Positions 19,831 to 32,622 of a stretch of 64,000 bases of DNA are shown here, in pieces (positions within the stretch are counted from its first letter, which is position 1; every line of letters begins with the position of its first letter). Made by a program: the position numbers and the translations under genes. The notes beneath the pieces were generated by a model. It was not told the origin of the DNA. It saw nothing but the letters and a program-made list of their open reading frames with translations, and ran no database searches. Source of the DNA: Cyprinodon diabolis (Eukaryota; Chordata; Actinopteri; Cyprinodontiformes; Cyprinodontidae); contig CM060064.1 of assembly GCA_030533445.1 (NCBI GenBank), forward strand, positions 22,787,126-22,851,125. The letters run 5' to 3'.

Positions 19831-22800
19831 TCTTTGTTTTGTTTTGCAATTAGATCCAACTCAGATTATTGACATGAACATTGACTGCTCTTTCAAAAAT
19901 CTTAAGAGGGTGCTTGCTCCTGGCTAATTTGTAAAGAAGTGATGTCCTTACTTTTTCCAGATGCTGGCCCTAACATTGCTCACCAGGGCATTCAGACTTT
20001 TTTTTAGAAACCTGTAACCAATGCAATATGAATGTTGGGCATCAACAACGTCTCTGTTTTTAACCCAGCATAACAAAACCAGTTGGTATTAACTTATATT
20101 GACAGAAATAGATTGCTTTCTAAATAATAAAAGATTCTAGCTATTTTCTTACCTAGTGGTCATTTAATTGTAAAACAAAACTAATAATAAATAAAATAAA
20201 AAAACCCAACCGCAACAAAAAAACATGTGTAATTTTAGATTACCATTAAAGTGTAAGTCTCTAACCTTCTTTCAGTCAATAAGTGTTTGTGAATATACAG
20301 TAGACACTAAGATAAACACAAACAAAGTATAATTACCATGTTCTAACAAAAGCCTCAGCTTTTATAAGAGAAAGAAAAACAGGGCTGTCTGTTAGTTGCC
20401 TCTGGCTGTTTGTAGTGTTCAACTTTGATGTTGGTCATTACTAATTCAAGGATCTATTGATTAGCCAAAATAAAAGGCCTTGCGGTCATCTGGTTAATCA
20501 GACTTTCATTTGTATATTGTATCAAGCAAAGACTGAGGCTCATTTACTGTGAACACAACCCTCCTTGTAAGCGTCCCCCTTCAACCACACACACACACAC
20601 AACACACATAAGTAAAGGCACACATGCATAAAATGTGCCCTGTTATATCATCCAGGTGGTCCAAGCTCCATAAAACTGTGAAAAATTCATCAAAGAGCCT
20701 TAGACTTGGACACTGAGGACCTCAGTACACGTTGGTTTTTGAAAACATCAAACATGCAGACAAATACACAGTTTTTTAATTTATTGAAACATTGAACCAT
20801 GGAGTGATTAGGGTTCACTTCTCATGAGCCCCCCTCCTTCCAAATGGTAGTTTTAAAACCCCAGGGTTGGACTTCCTGTTTATTGCCTCCCTGTAATGCA
20901 AACATAAGGGTCCCCTGCCAGTAAACACATGTTGATGGAGGAAACAGCTTGCACAGCTGGGAAGCCAACCCAGGTTAGTGTGACTGAGCACTTGGGTAAA
21001 TGAGTGTGTCTGCGTATGTGCCTTCATGTGTGGAAATAGATTCTTACTTGATGTTCTTATTGATGTCATTTCAGATGTGATCTACACTTATAAATGCTTT
21101 AAAAGTGGATTAGCAGACATAAGCCATCAATCACACACACAAAGCCCTGGTGTGAGTGTTAGTCAAAGGGTGCATGTGTGAAACCGTCAATCAGTCAACT
21201 GAAGGCGCGCTTTGGGTGAGCAGTAAAAACAGCAGGGATCCGTTACCAGTTGTGCAGGGCTAATAAAATCAACATCCATTGTGTGAAGTCTGTCACTATG
21301 CATGATGCTGTGATTGAAATGCATGGTCTCCTATGGCTCACACAGATGGACAGGAAGATGAGGCAAAACAGATGACACATGCCGCAGCATCACTTTGAGC
21401 CAATAGTCTTAATTATACTGGTCTCGATGGCATCGAATGGAGGGCGCCCAAACTCCCCGAGCTTTTGAGTTTGTGAATAATTTATAAATGAAAAAGGGGG
21501 TTTTCAGCTGTGGGTTTATTAATAATAAATATGGCTTGATATTTACTAAACTGTTCAGAGGGAGAAAGGGGGTGACAGTTAAAACATTGTTTGCATGGTA
21601 ATTGTTAGGAGGTAATAAATAAGACATGAAGTGGAAACATATGGAAATGCAATTCAAAAAGAAATTAGAATAATTTAACAAAATATTATCCCGCTCAGCA
21701 TATGACCCCGGGTCAAGTGAAAAAAGAAATGTCAGTCACTGTGAGCAGCATTTTGAGAAAGAGAATTATAACCCCTTTCATTTTCTTTTGTCTTACTTAA
21801 AAGTGGGTAACATTCCATGGAGGAAAATGTAATCATACTGACACAAACATATTAATAAATGAATATAAAGCTCATTTTAACAGAAAAACAAAAATATCTC
21901 TCAAAAATGAAGTTGGCAAAGCATGAAGAAGAAGTTTAGGAATGTGAGTTTTGTTTTGGTCCAACATTTTCTAGTGCGCTTGGAAAGCCTCACATAACTA
22001 TAAATGGAAGAAATATGTTTTGCATTCCATGGGTTGTTTAACCATTTAAATAGATGAAGCAGCACTTGATGTAAATTTTACAAAAGAGTAGTCTAAGAAA
22101 TATGCAAAATGAGCACTACATGGTAACACTTTTTTTTAAAATGCGTTTAATGTGCTGAAATGATGTTCTGTTACCACAGTGAAAAAACAAGTTTCTCCTC
22201 TGTCGACATTAAAGGGGATGAATCTCTCCCAGTACAATCCAGTTTGCATATATTCTTAGCTTATATATTAGTTCTAAACGTTGCAAATAGTGTGCTATTA
22301 TGTGCTATTGACAGTGTAAATCTACAAACGTACTTTTTTTTTTAATTTCTCTGCCCAGTTTCATATTTCCTTAAACCATAATATGCTATTTTTAATGACG
22401 TCCAGAATTTTTGTTAAATGTTATATTTTGCCTTGTGTCTTATTTCTCATTCTTTGTCATTATGTTTTTCATCATTCTTGTCACTTCGTTGGTGCCCTGT
22501 ATTTCCCCACTAAAGGACAATGAAGGAAACTTGTGTACTATTCTTAACAGGAAACATAACATTACATTTCTCTGCTAAAGGCTAAATCTCATCTCCAATA
22601 ACTACCCATATAAAGTCACCATGCCATGTTTTGAGTACATCATCAGTGGTCCCTGATACTTCACAGGCAAACATGTCAGTTTTTCTTAACCGGAATGCAT
22701 GGGTGATCATCACAGTCATAAAAGTCTGGAATGTGTCTCAACTTATACTTTCCAGAAACTCTGACCCAGGTCAACATGACGTGCTTCAAGAAGTACCACC

Positions 22801-23479
22801 TAAAGTACATCAAAAGCCACTTTTCCACTGAAACCTCTGGGTTTTACCTGTGTAAGACTTGAAAAGAAAGGAAAAACTGCGCCACACCCTTTGTCTAGTA
22901 GATGGTGATTTTATCCTTTACTTCCACTGCTCTTTAGATCAATTAAATCACTATTTATGTCTAAAAAAATATTTTTTTTGGTTTCAGATTTAAACAGGAT
23001 TAATGTGTAAAAACAAAAAGTTGTATAATCATTTTACATTTAATTTTTGAGACCACAATTGTTTTTTATTTTCCTATAATAATAACCAGGAAAGTGTAAT
23101 ATCAGTTATATACAACAGAAACAAAAACTGTGTTTGTCAAGTTATTTAAATTAGATTTTTAGTTTTAACTTCATTCAATCTAATTTTAAGTTTCTTATTT
23201 ATTATTTAAAGCGTCAGTCCACCATTACAGGGAATTGATAACTTGATGGCATTACTCAAAACTCTAAGATAAGGATAACTTCATGTTCCTTAGATATATC
23301 AAGGACGCCATATATATGGCGCCTTGGACAGCCTTCAGTTACATGGAGAATTGTTCTGTGAAGGATATTGTCCTACTAATTTTTTGACATGGGCCTAATT
23401 TACCTACAGCATCCAAACACCTATACTATTAATGCGGAATTTGGTTTAACCTTCAACACCATCCTTCTGAGTACGGTGG
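19831..23479. other. No gene seen; (AC)n microsatellite
   Basis: AT-rich, single-copy looking. (AC)n at 20585-20608. About 20400-20560 has TAAT-rich, low-repeat sequence of the kind seen in conserved enhancers, but conservation cannot be tested here. L2 text may extend a little past 19830. Confidence 0.4.
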
Positions 23480-23712
23480 CCATAAAACTCCACACAGTGA
23501 AAAAACCTTATCCCGACAGTAACACGACCAAAGAAATTGTAATGGCCAACAGGAGGTCCAGGAATCAAAACGCAGGAGGAGGTTGTGGAAAATGTGGACA
23601 ACATTAAGTTCCTGGGTATTCCTTTATTATTTTACCCCCTGCACTGAGAAAATCTCCTACCAGGTGAATAAGACCCATAAATGGCTTTTCTTTTTAAGAA
23701 GTTGAAACAGAC
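23480..23712 (+). pseudogene. Rex1/CR1-group LINE reverse transcriptase fragment, decayed
   Basis: The plus strand reads TKEIVMANRRSRNQNAGGG, then in shifted frames VDNIKFLGI and a KWLFFLR-containing stretch. These match, in order, the region after the YADD box that is also present in the LINE at 17125-19125. At least two frameshifts and a stop break it. It abuts the L2-type fragment that begins at 23715. Confidence 0.6.
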
Positions 23713-23714
23713 TG

Positions 23715-24298
23715 GTCTCTCTTTTCAGTGTTCTCACGAGAACTAAGAAAGTAGAGCATATCAGCCCAGTTCTGGAGTCCTTACACTGGTTCCCTGTAGT
23801 TCAGAGAATAGACTTTAAAATAGTTCTGCAAGTCTATAAATCACTGAATGGATTAGCACCTTAATACATAACTGATTTATTGTAAGTGTGTCAGCCTCTT
23901 AGACAACTCAGGTCTTCTTGTTCAAGCCAATAGGGTACCCCCAGAACTAGAACCAAACATGGAGAAGCAGCATTTAGTTCCTGTGCTCCACTGATGTGGA
24001 ACAAACTCCCAGAAGACTGCAATAGTGCTGAAAGCCTGAGTTCATTTTAGTCAAAGTTAAAAATCCATTTAGAGCAGCCTTTGAGTGTTGACGTTAAACT
24101 GTTAACTGAGGTAACTGAGGTATTATAATAAGGTTGGTCCAGTTGTTTTGTCTGTTTTACAAATGTTTTTTTTTTTTATCTTTATTTGCTTATATTCGGC
24201 TTTTGTTTTTTTTCCTATTTTATTACTTATTTCATGTAAAGCACTTTGAATTGTCTATGTACTAAATTGTGCTATACAAATAACATTACCTTGCCTTG
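23715..24298 (+). mobile_element. L2-type LINE 3' end
   Basis: The plus strand gives the reverse transcriptase tail region HVLTRTKKVEHISPVLESLH, IDFKIVLQVYKSLNGLAP, then RTKHGEAAFSSCAPLMWNKL, with stop codons between. The 3' UTR follows and ends GCACTTTGAATTGTCTATG ... TGCTATACAAATAA with a CCTTG-repeat tail at 24285-24298. The same family supplies the fragment at 1946-2735. It is a 5'-truncated dead copy. Confidence 0.8.
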
Positions 24299-27200
24299 CC
24301 AAAAAATAATTCCAGGTAAACTTGCCTCTTTACTAAATTCTGCCATAAATCCCTAAATTGTTTGAAGTTCAAACAAGAGATGATCAGGCTTTTTCTTTTT
24401 CATTTGATGAATTCGTAGGTTTCACTGTTCCTAAATGACGTTCTTTGATAAAAAAGTGAGATAAAAAGACTCGTAAATGGCTAATCTATTCTCTTTATGA
24501 ATACGTTAATCAGTAGGATGCTACTTGCTTATACATTTAATGACAATGTCATTTTAACTACCGGTAATAATTATACCTATATTTTACATGAAAAAGGCAG
24601 GTTTATAATGCCATGAATATCTTTTACCAATATGGTAATTGCAGTTAAATAATTTTACAAATCTGCTATATTATATAACATTCATTTCACCTAAATGGGG
24701 TCTGAGACAAAATTAAGTAACAAAATTAATTTTAATAAAATCTTTTAAGATCTAAAAACCCTAACAGGATAAAATATAAAATGTGTCTATGCAATGAATC
24801 ACAACATTTAACTTCCATTCATATACCTTTCTTAAAGTGGGTATGAAGAGGTTTGTTAAGAAAAGAAAAGTAGGAAGAGGAAGAGGCAAAGTTTGTGTGA
24901 AGGTATTTTAATTAAAGGTGGCATATTATTAGTTTTATGCCACGGGGAAAAAAAACTAGAAAAAAAAGTCTGTGTCTGTGTTAAACAACACAAAACTCAT
25001 TTCTATTCAGTGTGTTAAAAGTGCCTGATTAACATTTTGCTTTTACAGCAGTATTTTTGTTAATAGAAGGGTTTGAGGTTTAGGCTGCTATCCATATCAG
25101 GAACATTACACCAGCTTTTACTGTAATTGTGATATTGAATGTAGAGCTGATCTGTGTCAACCATAACTCTAACTGCTGCTACAGTCTCATAACTCATGAA
25201 AACATACAGCGTTTCATTGCAAGGCAGTAGCATCCATCTACCCAGCTCGTGAGCAATTCAAAACCAGTCTCCAATAATATGACGTCAGTCTTCTGCACTG
25301 GCTCGAAATGTGCAATTAAGCAGTTTCTTTATATGTGATTGAGGAGCAGGAGAGCCATTAAAGCCCAACACAGATCTGGGGCCTGCTCTGCAGTCTGCAG
25401 GGCTATTCTTCAGTTCGTATCAAATCCACGTCCTCTGCCCCAATATTAGAATATGACTCTGGCCTCCCATGGATTGTGTTTTTGTCTGTAATGAAAATAT
25501 CTCATGGGATCAGGTTGAGGGATTCTTTTTCTCAGGGGTCAAGGAGAGGTTGAGGCTTTTGGTTCAAACTGCTTAGAAAAATGGAGTGGATTACATGTGG
25601 CCATTAGCCTCAGTTTTACAGCCAAATAGAAGAAATCTATAATCTGATATAATTACTGTAGATAAAACAGCAATATATAGAGGAATGTCATAGTCTGGGT
25701 CTGGTTATGCTCTTTTTAATGTCATTTTACCAGTTTGTCACTTCACAAAACATTCAGAGCCTCACCTTAAATTTAAAGTCAGACAAACTGGGTTGATGGC
25801 CGCCTTAATGTGTCTTCAGCAATAAGTACAGCATTAAGCTGCCTAAAATATTCATGCCCTGATGCACAGTTGTTGTCCCTTGATGGGCCTGGCCAACATC
25901 TGTTCCCGATGTCATGGCGTGCTCCTGTGTGCCAGAAATGCCCTGCTGTAGTTGGTGGTATCTCTACTGTACTATAGCGTGTCCAGGCACACACACACTG
26001 CTCCACCCAGCTCTGATAAAAATCTGAGATGACGACAGTAATCCAGTCCACTGGACAGAACTATTTAACTTCTCTACTAATCCATAAACATAGATTAAGG
26101 CGCTTTAGTTTCATACTCAGATAAGCAATTCTGTCATTCCCTGATAAACGTTTCACTTGATTTCTTGCTCTGTCTACATTTTATGAATATTTGGAGATAA
26201 TTCTAGGATGACTACTTAGTGAAGCAGATCACTGGTCTTATGAAACAATGTAGTTTGTCAGCTGCCAGGAAATTACACTGCCATTGTGGTAATGCTATTG
26301 GCTAAGTAGCAAATTGGTGAAGTACATTTCCCTCTCCGTCTTTTGCAATACTTTTCAAAAGCAAGTAAGATTTAGAAATAAATCACTGTGGTATAAAATA
26401 TCACATTGTATAAAAACAGGGTGAAAAAAACTCAGTTTACTGGTATTACAGTGAACTGAGTGTTGTAAATCTCATGCAAAGATGTACAACATGACCCATT
26501 AAAGAACAAATAGGAACAGAACAAAATATTCCTACTAGTCCCAAAATGATTTTCCATATTTCTTATTTCAACTCTGGCATATAATTTATCAAGCTTGTGA
26601 AAGCACAAAATATGGCCTGAAACTTGCATTTGTCACTTTTCACACACAGATTTTAATTTATCAAAACAATCGTCATGTGCGGTTGCTCACGCCAACTATG
26701 ACGTTTCCATACCTATAGACACATTGTGAAGAGAGTAAAAAACTGGCAACACAGATGGTGACTAAGGAGGGAAACTGAAGGCAAATTTGCATCATACTTT
26801 CTCTTAGACATTTAAGTTCACAACATATGCAAATTTAATCACACATCGACTTTTTCAGAACCAAAACTGCAGTCATCTAGCGCCATATTTTTGGACTATG
26901 GGAGAAGCTGGCGAACCTAGAGGGAACCCATGCATGAATGGGGAGAAATATGCTATGCTACTAACTGCACCACCCAATTTAGAATACATTCATAAATTAT
27001 AAATATAAATAATTTCAATATTTGATATGGGCGAAAAAATTTTGAGGTCAATTTATTAACTATTATTATCATTAACTGCTTGGTTTTTTTGGGGGGCTTT
27101 GTTCTTTAATTTATTGCAGCTTTCAACCACTCTGTGGATCTTGTCAGCACTTACCAGAATGAAATGGTGTTAAGCATAATCAGCAATGAATTGACCTTCT

Positions 27201-28983
27201 GCCTTAAACCACTTTTAGGAACAAAATAAGTCTGTGAATTTATCAATACATCTGAGATATCACAGTTAGCAATAAACCCGACAAGTTTTACCCGATAAAG
27301 CCCGAGTGGGAACTCCTATTAAACGCGTGTGAGAGCGTGCACAAGCCCTATTCTCCTTGTGCATGCTCTGTTTAAAAGTTGCTGTTCTCATAGCTTACTG
27401 GGGCCGAAGGTCGGCCCTAACCCCTAAATTCCTAAATCACTATATAGAAGGGGTACTATATGGTGGACTTCATAGCGAACTCAGCTAACTTACCGTTTGG
27501 ACAGATGATCACTGCTTTTTGCCCCCTGTTGGTCCCGTAACTCCTCCTCCACTGCGCGGTGCCTGCAACATCTTTGTTTTTAGTCGCTGCTGTCAGGTAG
27601 CGACAGCCTATGGCGACAGTGGGCCGCTGTGACAGCTAACCACATAATGCTTTGTGTGGAGAGCTCTCTGCGCAAAGCATTCTGGGATATATTTGCCTCT
27701 TCTGAGGCCTTTCTCTTCTTTTCATACACTTCGTAGACACTTTTCTCATGATCCTCTGCCATTTTCAAGGAACCACAATGAGAAAGTTGAGCTGTAATGA
27801 CTGCCTCAAACCATAGTTCTTCACAAATATATGCCTTAAAGTGTGCATGCGCACTAAAAGATAGGTAATAGGAAGAGCATGTAGGACGGCCTTACATAAA
27901 CATATCACCAGAATGATTGACGATCAGGACGACCACTTATTTAGATGTTCCACCCGGAAATAAAAGATCGTCCTCTTTACCTTTAAAAATGATTTTATTT
28001 TTTTTTGCTGCCAAAATCTTAAATATTTTAATGTCAGTAGTCCAATATGTTTACAGGGAGAAAAGTTAATAATTACTTATCTAGTTAGACCTTAATACTG
28101 GTAACTGACACATCTATCATAAAATAGTTTTACGCAAATTGTATTTTACATTGTTTCTATGTATGAATGAAGCAAAAAGGAAAAAATAACAGGGAGATAA
28201 ACACAGTCAGCAATAGCCGAGGTAAATCCTGCCCATTTTCTACAAGAAGCCATAGATACTAGCAGCTTCTTCCAGGACAAGGCTTGCCTCGCTGTCTACT
28301 GACAATCACATGAATGGGCCTCGACTGGCTGCTTGTTTTGTGCCATGATCCCTTGCTACTCATGCTGCTGAAAAAATAAATAACTGAGCTCTGCACTACT
28401 ATAAATAATGGATGACTCGTCCACTGTCACTTTTCATAGCATGTCAAGCCACGACTCGACCATTATTAGGGTCTGCCTACTCCACTCTGGCTCTGACTCC
28501 AGTTTTGTTATTGTTCTGGTCGACTTGCCTACACACCTCCACAGCGGGTCGGCTGTCACTCTTCTCAGTTGGTGCAGTTGATGGGTGCTACAGAGAAGAA
28601 AGAGGTTCTTTGGGGAGGTCTTATAGAGAACACCTAAGCCAGTAGAGCAACCATTCCTTTGTCTTCACTTGGAACAGGAACTTTTCACAATTATCCTGTA
28701 AATGAAACGAGAGCACATACCACATGAAAAGCCAAAATGGCCAAACAGTATATTTCTCCTCAGAATTTAGATTTTTTTTTCACAATTTCATATATTGTGA
28801 TTTAGTCAACATCTCTTTGTTTTGTAAACACAGTCCAAGTCACCATCACATGACCGACATGTCTGTGTTTAAGATTTCTATTTTAAAGTAAGAAAGTACC
28901 CCACTTTTTGAGACAGAGTTGACTTCTCTTGGATGCAAAAGTACCAAATATGTGCCAAATACTAAATTGCTTCTCTTATAAAT
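24299..28983. other. No gene seen; possible conserved non-coding blocks
   Basis: Mostly AT-rich. 25080-25460 and 25780-26050 have balanced composition and few simple repeats, as in conserved regulatory DNA; this is only an impression. The minus 90-codon frame at 25779-26051 shows no domain. A CpG-containing patch at 27290-27960 is listed separately. Confidence 0.4.
27290..27960 (-). mobile_element. Possible DNA transposon remnant with a short coding exon
   Basis: A CpG-containing patch in AT-rich surroundings, with ACTATATAGAAGGGGTACTATATGG-like text often seen in fish DNA transposons. The minus strand has an ATG at 27762 opening MAEDHEKSVYEVYEKKRKAS, a charged helical peptide continuing to 27580. 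I could not find matching terminal inverted repeats or a target duplication, so the boundaries and class are uncertain. It could also be an unrelated host sequence. Confidence 0.3.
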
Positions 28984-29248
28984 TGTAAATGGTCTGTACC
29001 ATACTGTACATTCAGTCATTTAACCGCATTGTTGATGGTGGCAAGCTACAATGTAGCCTAAGTTGCCCTAGGGTGGACTGAAAAAAAAAGAGGCTGCCAT
29101 AAAATTAGCCATAGATCCTTTTGACCACCAACAGCAGGCATGCCAGTTGAAGTGTCTTGCTCAAGCACACAAACAACAAAGAGGGAAGGAGCGGGGCTCA
29201 AACTAGTCACAGGACTAACTCCTACACTCTGAACCACCATCTCCCACA
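28984..29248 (-). mobile_element. tRNA-derived SINE (family shared with 46525-46804)
   Basis: Reading the minus strand from about 29248, a tRNA-like head (GGGAGATGGTGGTTCAGAG, then GACTAGTTTGAGCCCC as a B-box-like segment) leads into GTGCTTGAGCAAGACACTTC and GCTACATTGTAGCTTGCCAC-type body text. It ends in the tail GTACAGACCATTTACAATT at 28984-29005. The body GGCAAGCTACAATGTAGCC is shared with the SINE at 46525-46804. No coding capacity. Confidence 0.7.
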
Positions 29249-29929
29249 ATAAGAAATAGAGCTGAATGGAAGGCACAGTAATAATTACATTTATTTCACC
29301 ATTGCTCCTCCACCTTTTGATTTCATTTGAGTATACGAAGACATGATGCCATAAAAAACATTGTCTTGAAACCTTTACCATACAGTTTTTTACAGCAAAG
29401 TCACCAGACTGCAAGATCGGCCAGACCTGCTGAGGCTTTTGGATTTTTTGGTATGTAAAAATTTAATTTGGCCAAATGAGCACTAGAAGTCACTATTGCA
29501 CACTTATGCCACCGTTATAAAAGCAATGCCAAAATTAAATACATAAAAAACTTAGCAAACTTACATGCCACAGTAGATAGACGCTTCACTCCCCTCAGCA
29601 TGCTAGATCCTTGAAAAAAAAAATTTGAAACTGAATGTATCACAGTTCAGTTGTTGGTTCTGATAACTTTGGGGTACATAGAGCACTGAACTTCTATTCC
29701 AAGATGGCCAGTTAGATTTAAATTTGGGAAAAAAACTTGACAGTAATTTCCCAGCGGAGGTCATGCTTCCAGTCTAGAGGCAGGGACAGATTCATTTCCA
29801 AACTGCTTATCAAATTAAAGACCAACCACATCAACAAAAAACCTCTATATGCATAATTTTTTTACAGATATTAATAAAATATCTAGCATTTTCTTTTTAT
29901 TTTGACCAAATATGTAATATAATTGTACC
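29249..29929. other. No gene seen
   Basis: AT-rich filler between a SINE and a MITE. The 118-codon minus frame crossing 29058-29414 overlaps the SINE and is not a gene. Confidence 0.5.
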
Positions 29930-29937
29930 GCCTTCTG

Positions 29938-30314
29938 CAGCCTATTCTCATTATGAGCGCGTATGAAATCGTACGAAAAATTATGCACAGCAATTTCGTA
30001 TGTTTTGGACGTTTTTTTCGTCGCATGCGCATCTGACGCACCATTCACAAATCTAGAATATAAATTACAATTAGCCCTAACCCTGACCCTAACCCTAAGA
30101 TATAAAACAGCAAGCAATGTAGTTAGAGACATGAATAAGTGATGATTGCACTGTTTTTCCCAGCTTTACGTCCGTCCGCGGATCTGCTTTTTTTTTCTGT
30201 CTGCCAGCGCATACGCACTGATTTGGTTTTTTGAGGAAAAACGTCCAAAACGTATGAAATTACGGTGCATAACTTTTTGTACGATTTCATACGCACTCAT
30301 AATGAGAATATGTT
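29938..30314. mobile_element. 377-bp MITE with ~75-bp TIRs and telomere-like repeats
   Basis: The ends CAGCCTATTCTCATTATGAG and (inverted) AACATATTCTCATTATGAG start long inverted repeats that continue through CGTATGAAATCGTACGAAAA and ACGTATGTTTTGGACGTTT-like text for about 75 bp. GCCTTCTG flanks both sides (29930-29937 and 30315-30322), an 8-bp duplication compatible with hAT. The interior at 30071-30098 holds four imperfect CCCTAA units, the vertebrate telomere hexamer, one being CCCTGA. No coding frame of note. Element ends are less certain than the duplication because the outer 4-5 bases of the TIRs disagree. Confidence 0.8.
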
Positions 30315-30322
30315 GCCTTCTG

Positions 30323-31951
30323 GTAGTGTTAGATGGTCAGTGTTCCCACTGATGTGATTAGTTAGTAATTTTTTTTTGAAGATTTACTTTTCATTATTCT
30401 ACAGATAATGGTAGAAGAAGACATGCAGGTTTAAAGATTAAGGTAGGCCTTTGCTGTTGGGTTACAGACCAACAAAATCCTTAATTTTTAACCCTCTAGA
30501 CTTAAATTTCATGGATTATTTAGAAACGCATCTGCACATGGGAAAAATGAATGAGGAACATCTGGCTTGAGATAGAGAGAAAGACAGGAAGAAGGGTTTA
30601 GACATTCAACCAATATTAGTAAAAGAAAAGTCTGTGCAGAGAAAACAGGGCTGGACACCAACACAGACAGAGACACAAAGAAAGCAAAAATTGTTATTAC
30701 TGTCCAATCAGGATGAGGCCAATATTTGCTCAAGATGTGCTTCTGTGGGCACCAGGAAAAGCCTTGGGCAAGTATTGTCCACCAGCATCTTTCATTTCCA
30801 TAGACTCAGACAGTCACTCCATCTGCAGAGTAACAGCATCAAATCAGGGTCAGGAGCAAACAAACCCTGACAGATCCTCTCATTTAAGATTCACTTTGGG
30901 ACAGCTGTGGTGCAATCCGAAGAGGGAACCGAGTGGGGGAAGCCAGTACTCGGTAATGTATGCAGAGTGTCTCCACGTCCTGGATGACAGCAACACGAGC
31001 GCTTGTCACAAGAGACATCAGTTCTACTTAGTCACAGCGCTGTGGGGCAATCCATATGACTGCAGTGCTGTGCGAACTCTATTAATAGTCATCTACCTTT
31101 CAGGAGTTATTATGCTGAGTGGGGGATGACAGAGAAATATAATGGTAGAAGTCTCAAATGAGGGACAGAAACATTGTCTGCTGAGTGTCTTTTATGTTTA
31201 TCAGGCTGTTACAACTAAGAAACCTCCTCCAATCTCCTCTCATACCCATTTCCTCTAGGCAGTGCGCCTTGTAGTCTAGTCCCAGAGACGCAGTTTATTT
31301 ATTGGGAAGGAATGGCAGGGAGATAAGATTATGATTCCGGGGGAAACCTAGCAATTGTAATATACCAGAGAACGAGTTAGAGTGGATCTATTTTTTTTTA
31401 TGTTTTAACCTTAACTTTCACCAGGGTATAGAAACCTTTACAGGTTTTCAGTTTCCACCTCAGAGACCTGGATCTAAAATAAATCACTTCAGCTGCCACA
31501 AGGTATTAACTTAAGGGTTGCACTTTCTAAAAGTTATGGAACGTTGGGAATATGATCTGCAACTTAGGTTAATAATTTCACTTTATGGAAAAGACCATGT
31601 TTCCACTCAAGCGAATCAATGCACGCACTGGCACCTACAGTATATTTATAGCAACAGCACAGGTTAATGTTACCTTTTATAATCCACTGGAATGGGTAAA
31701 ATACATTTTAAGATTTTTTGCTTGATTGAAACATCTCTTAAATGTGGCAAGCATACACTTTTTAACAGTCTTTTTAAAGTCAGTTAAAAAGAGATTTAAA
31801 ATTCAAAGAAGAATATTTTCAATAGTTAGATCTCAATAGTCCTAACTGGCAGCAACATGCTTTGGGATGTTTTTTCTTCAGATTTAGCAAAGTGGCTTGG
31901 ATGGCAACATGGTGAAATGATAAATGGTATGGTTTAGATAGATGGTACGAT
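30323..31951. other. No gene supported
   Basis: No repeat recognised. The 138-codon plus frame at 30713-31129 has no domain, no signal peptide and no credible splice context. Balanced composition around 30840-31130 could be a conserved non-coding element. Confidence 0.4.
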
Positions 31952-32005
31952 TTAAGTTGGGCATACTCTGTGCGATTTTTTTCAATCGCTGCACTCAGCT
32001 ACAGC

Positions 32006-32049
32006 TCACACTGTACGAGGAAACCCTGCGGTTTCCTCGTACAGTGTGA
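32006..32049. repeat. Perfect 20-bp inverted repeat with 4-nt loop inside the Harbinger element
   Basis: TCACACTGTACGAGGAAACC at 32006-32025 is followed by CTGC and then its exact reverse complement at 32030-32049. Such a perfect stem in an otherwise decayed element is unusual. Confidence 0.9.
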
Positions 32050-32231
32050 GTTCACAGCTCATGATGTATGTTCTCAGACTGTGTGGCCCGACATTCTGAT
32101 GCGATCTACTTGCTCACACTTTATGTCTAAAAACCACTTCGAACTCATCTCAGCAGTGAGATGACGCTATCCGGCCTATCCGGATAGACGAGATAGTGTC
32201 TATCAGGAAGCCAAATGAGTAGAAGAGGAAT

Positions 32232-32462
32232 ATGAAGCTCACTGGGGAGAAACGCGCTGCATTGGCAATTTTGTGCAATTTTGTGCTGAAAGCCCTAACA
32301 AGAAAAGGACGACGCATTTGGACAAAGACATGGCTGAGCAAAAGTGGCTACTACGCTCTGTCAATTTTACAGAGAGAACTCAATTTCACTCGCACCCCCA
32401 CCATGCTTCTGTGTTTAAATCTGAGAGCAAGAAGAAGAAGAATCCTTGTTTGCGCATACTGA
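32232..32462 (+). pseudogene. Harbinger transposase N-terminal fragment
   Basis: The 76-codon frame begins MKLTGEKRAALAILCNFVLK and continues GRRIWTKTWLSK, the conserved basic R-R-x-W-x-(K/R)-x-W-L motif that opens PIF/Harbinger (HARBI1-like) transposases. A following QREL matches the next conserved helix. After about residue 52 the similarity fades into an arginine-rich stretch, probably a frameshift or junction. The catalytic DDE region is absent. In intact elements this protein cuts and pastes the element with a MADF/Myb partner; here no partner is present. Confidence 0.55.
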
Positions 32463-32622
32463 GCGATTTGCCCATGACAGTTGACTAAAAAAATCAAACA
32501 TGTTTGATTTTTCTCCCAACCTCACAATTCCTGATCGGGAGGCGGCCCGATCGAAAAATTCTCACACGCCTGCAAAGTCGCTCCGAAAAGGAAAAAAATC
32601 ACACAGTTTAAGCCTGGTTTTA

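Larger units (their letters stand above)
31955..32619 (+). mobile_element. PIF/Harbinger DNA transposon derivative, TTA target duplication
   Basis: The left end AGTTGGGCATACTCTGTGCG and the inverted right end AACCAGGCTTAAACTGTGTG lead into a shared GATTTTTTTC, making imperfect inverted repeats of about 30 bp. TTA flanks both sides (31952-31954 and 32620-32622), the 3-bp duplication typical of PIF/Harbinger. The plus strand carries a Harbinger transposase N-terminus (32232-32462), but the DDE nuclease region is missing, so it is a deletion derivative. A perfect 20-bp hairpin lies near the left end at 32006-32049. Confidence 0.75.

Noticed and set aside
30713..31129. 138-codon plus-strand frame
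   Set aside because: No recognisable domain or signal; overlaps another equally open frame; likely chance.
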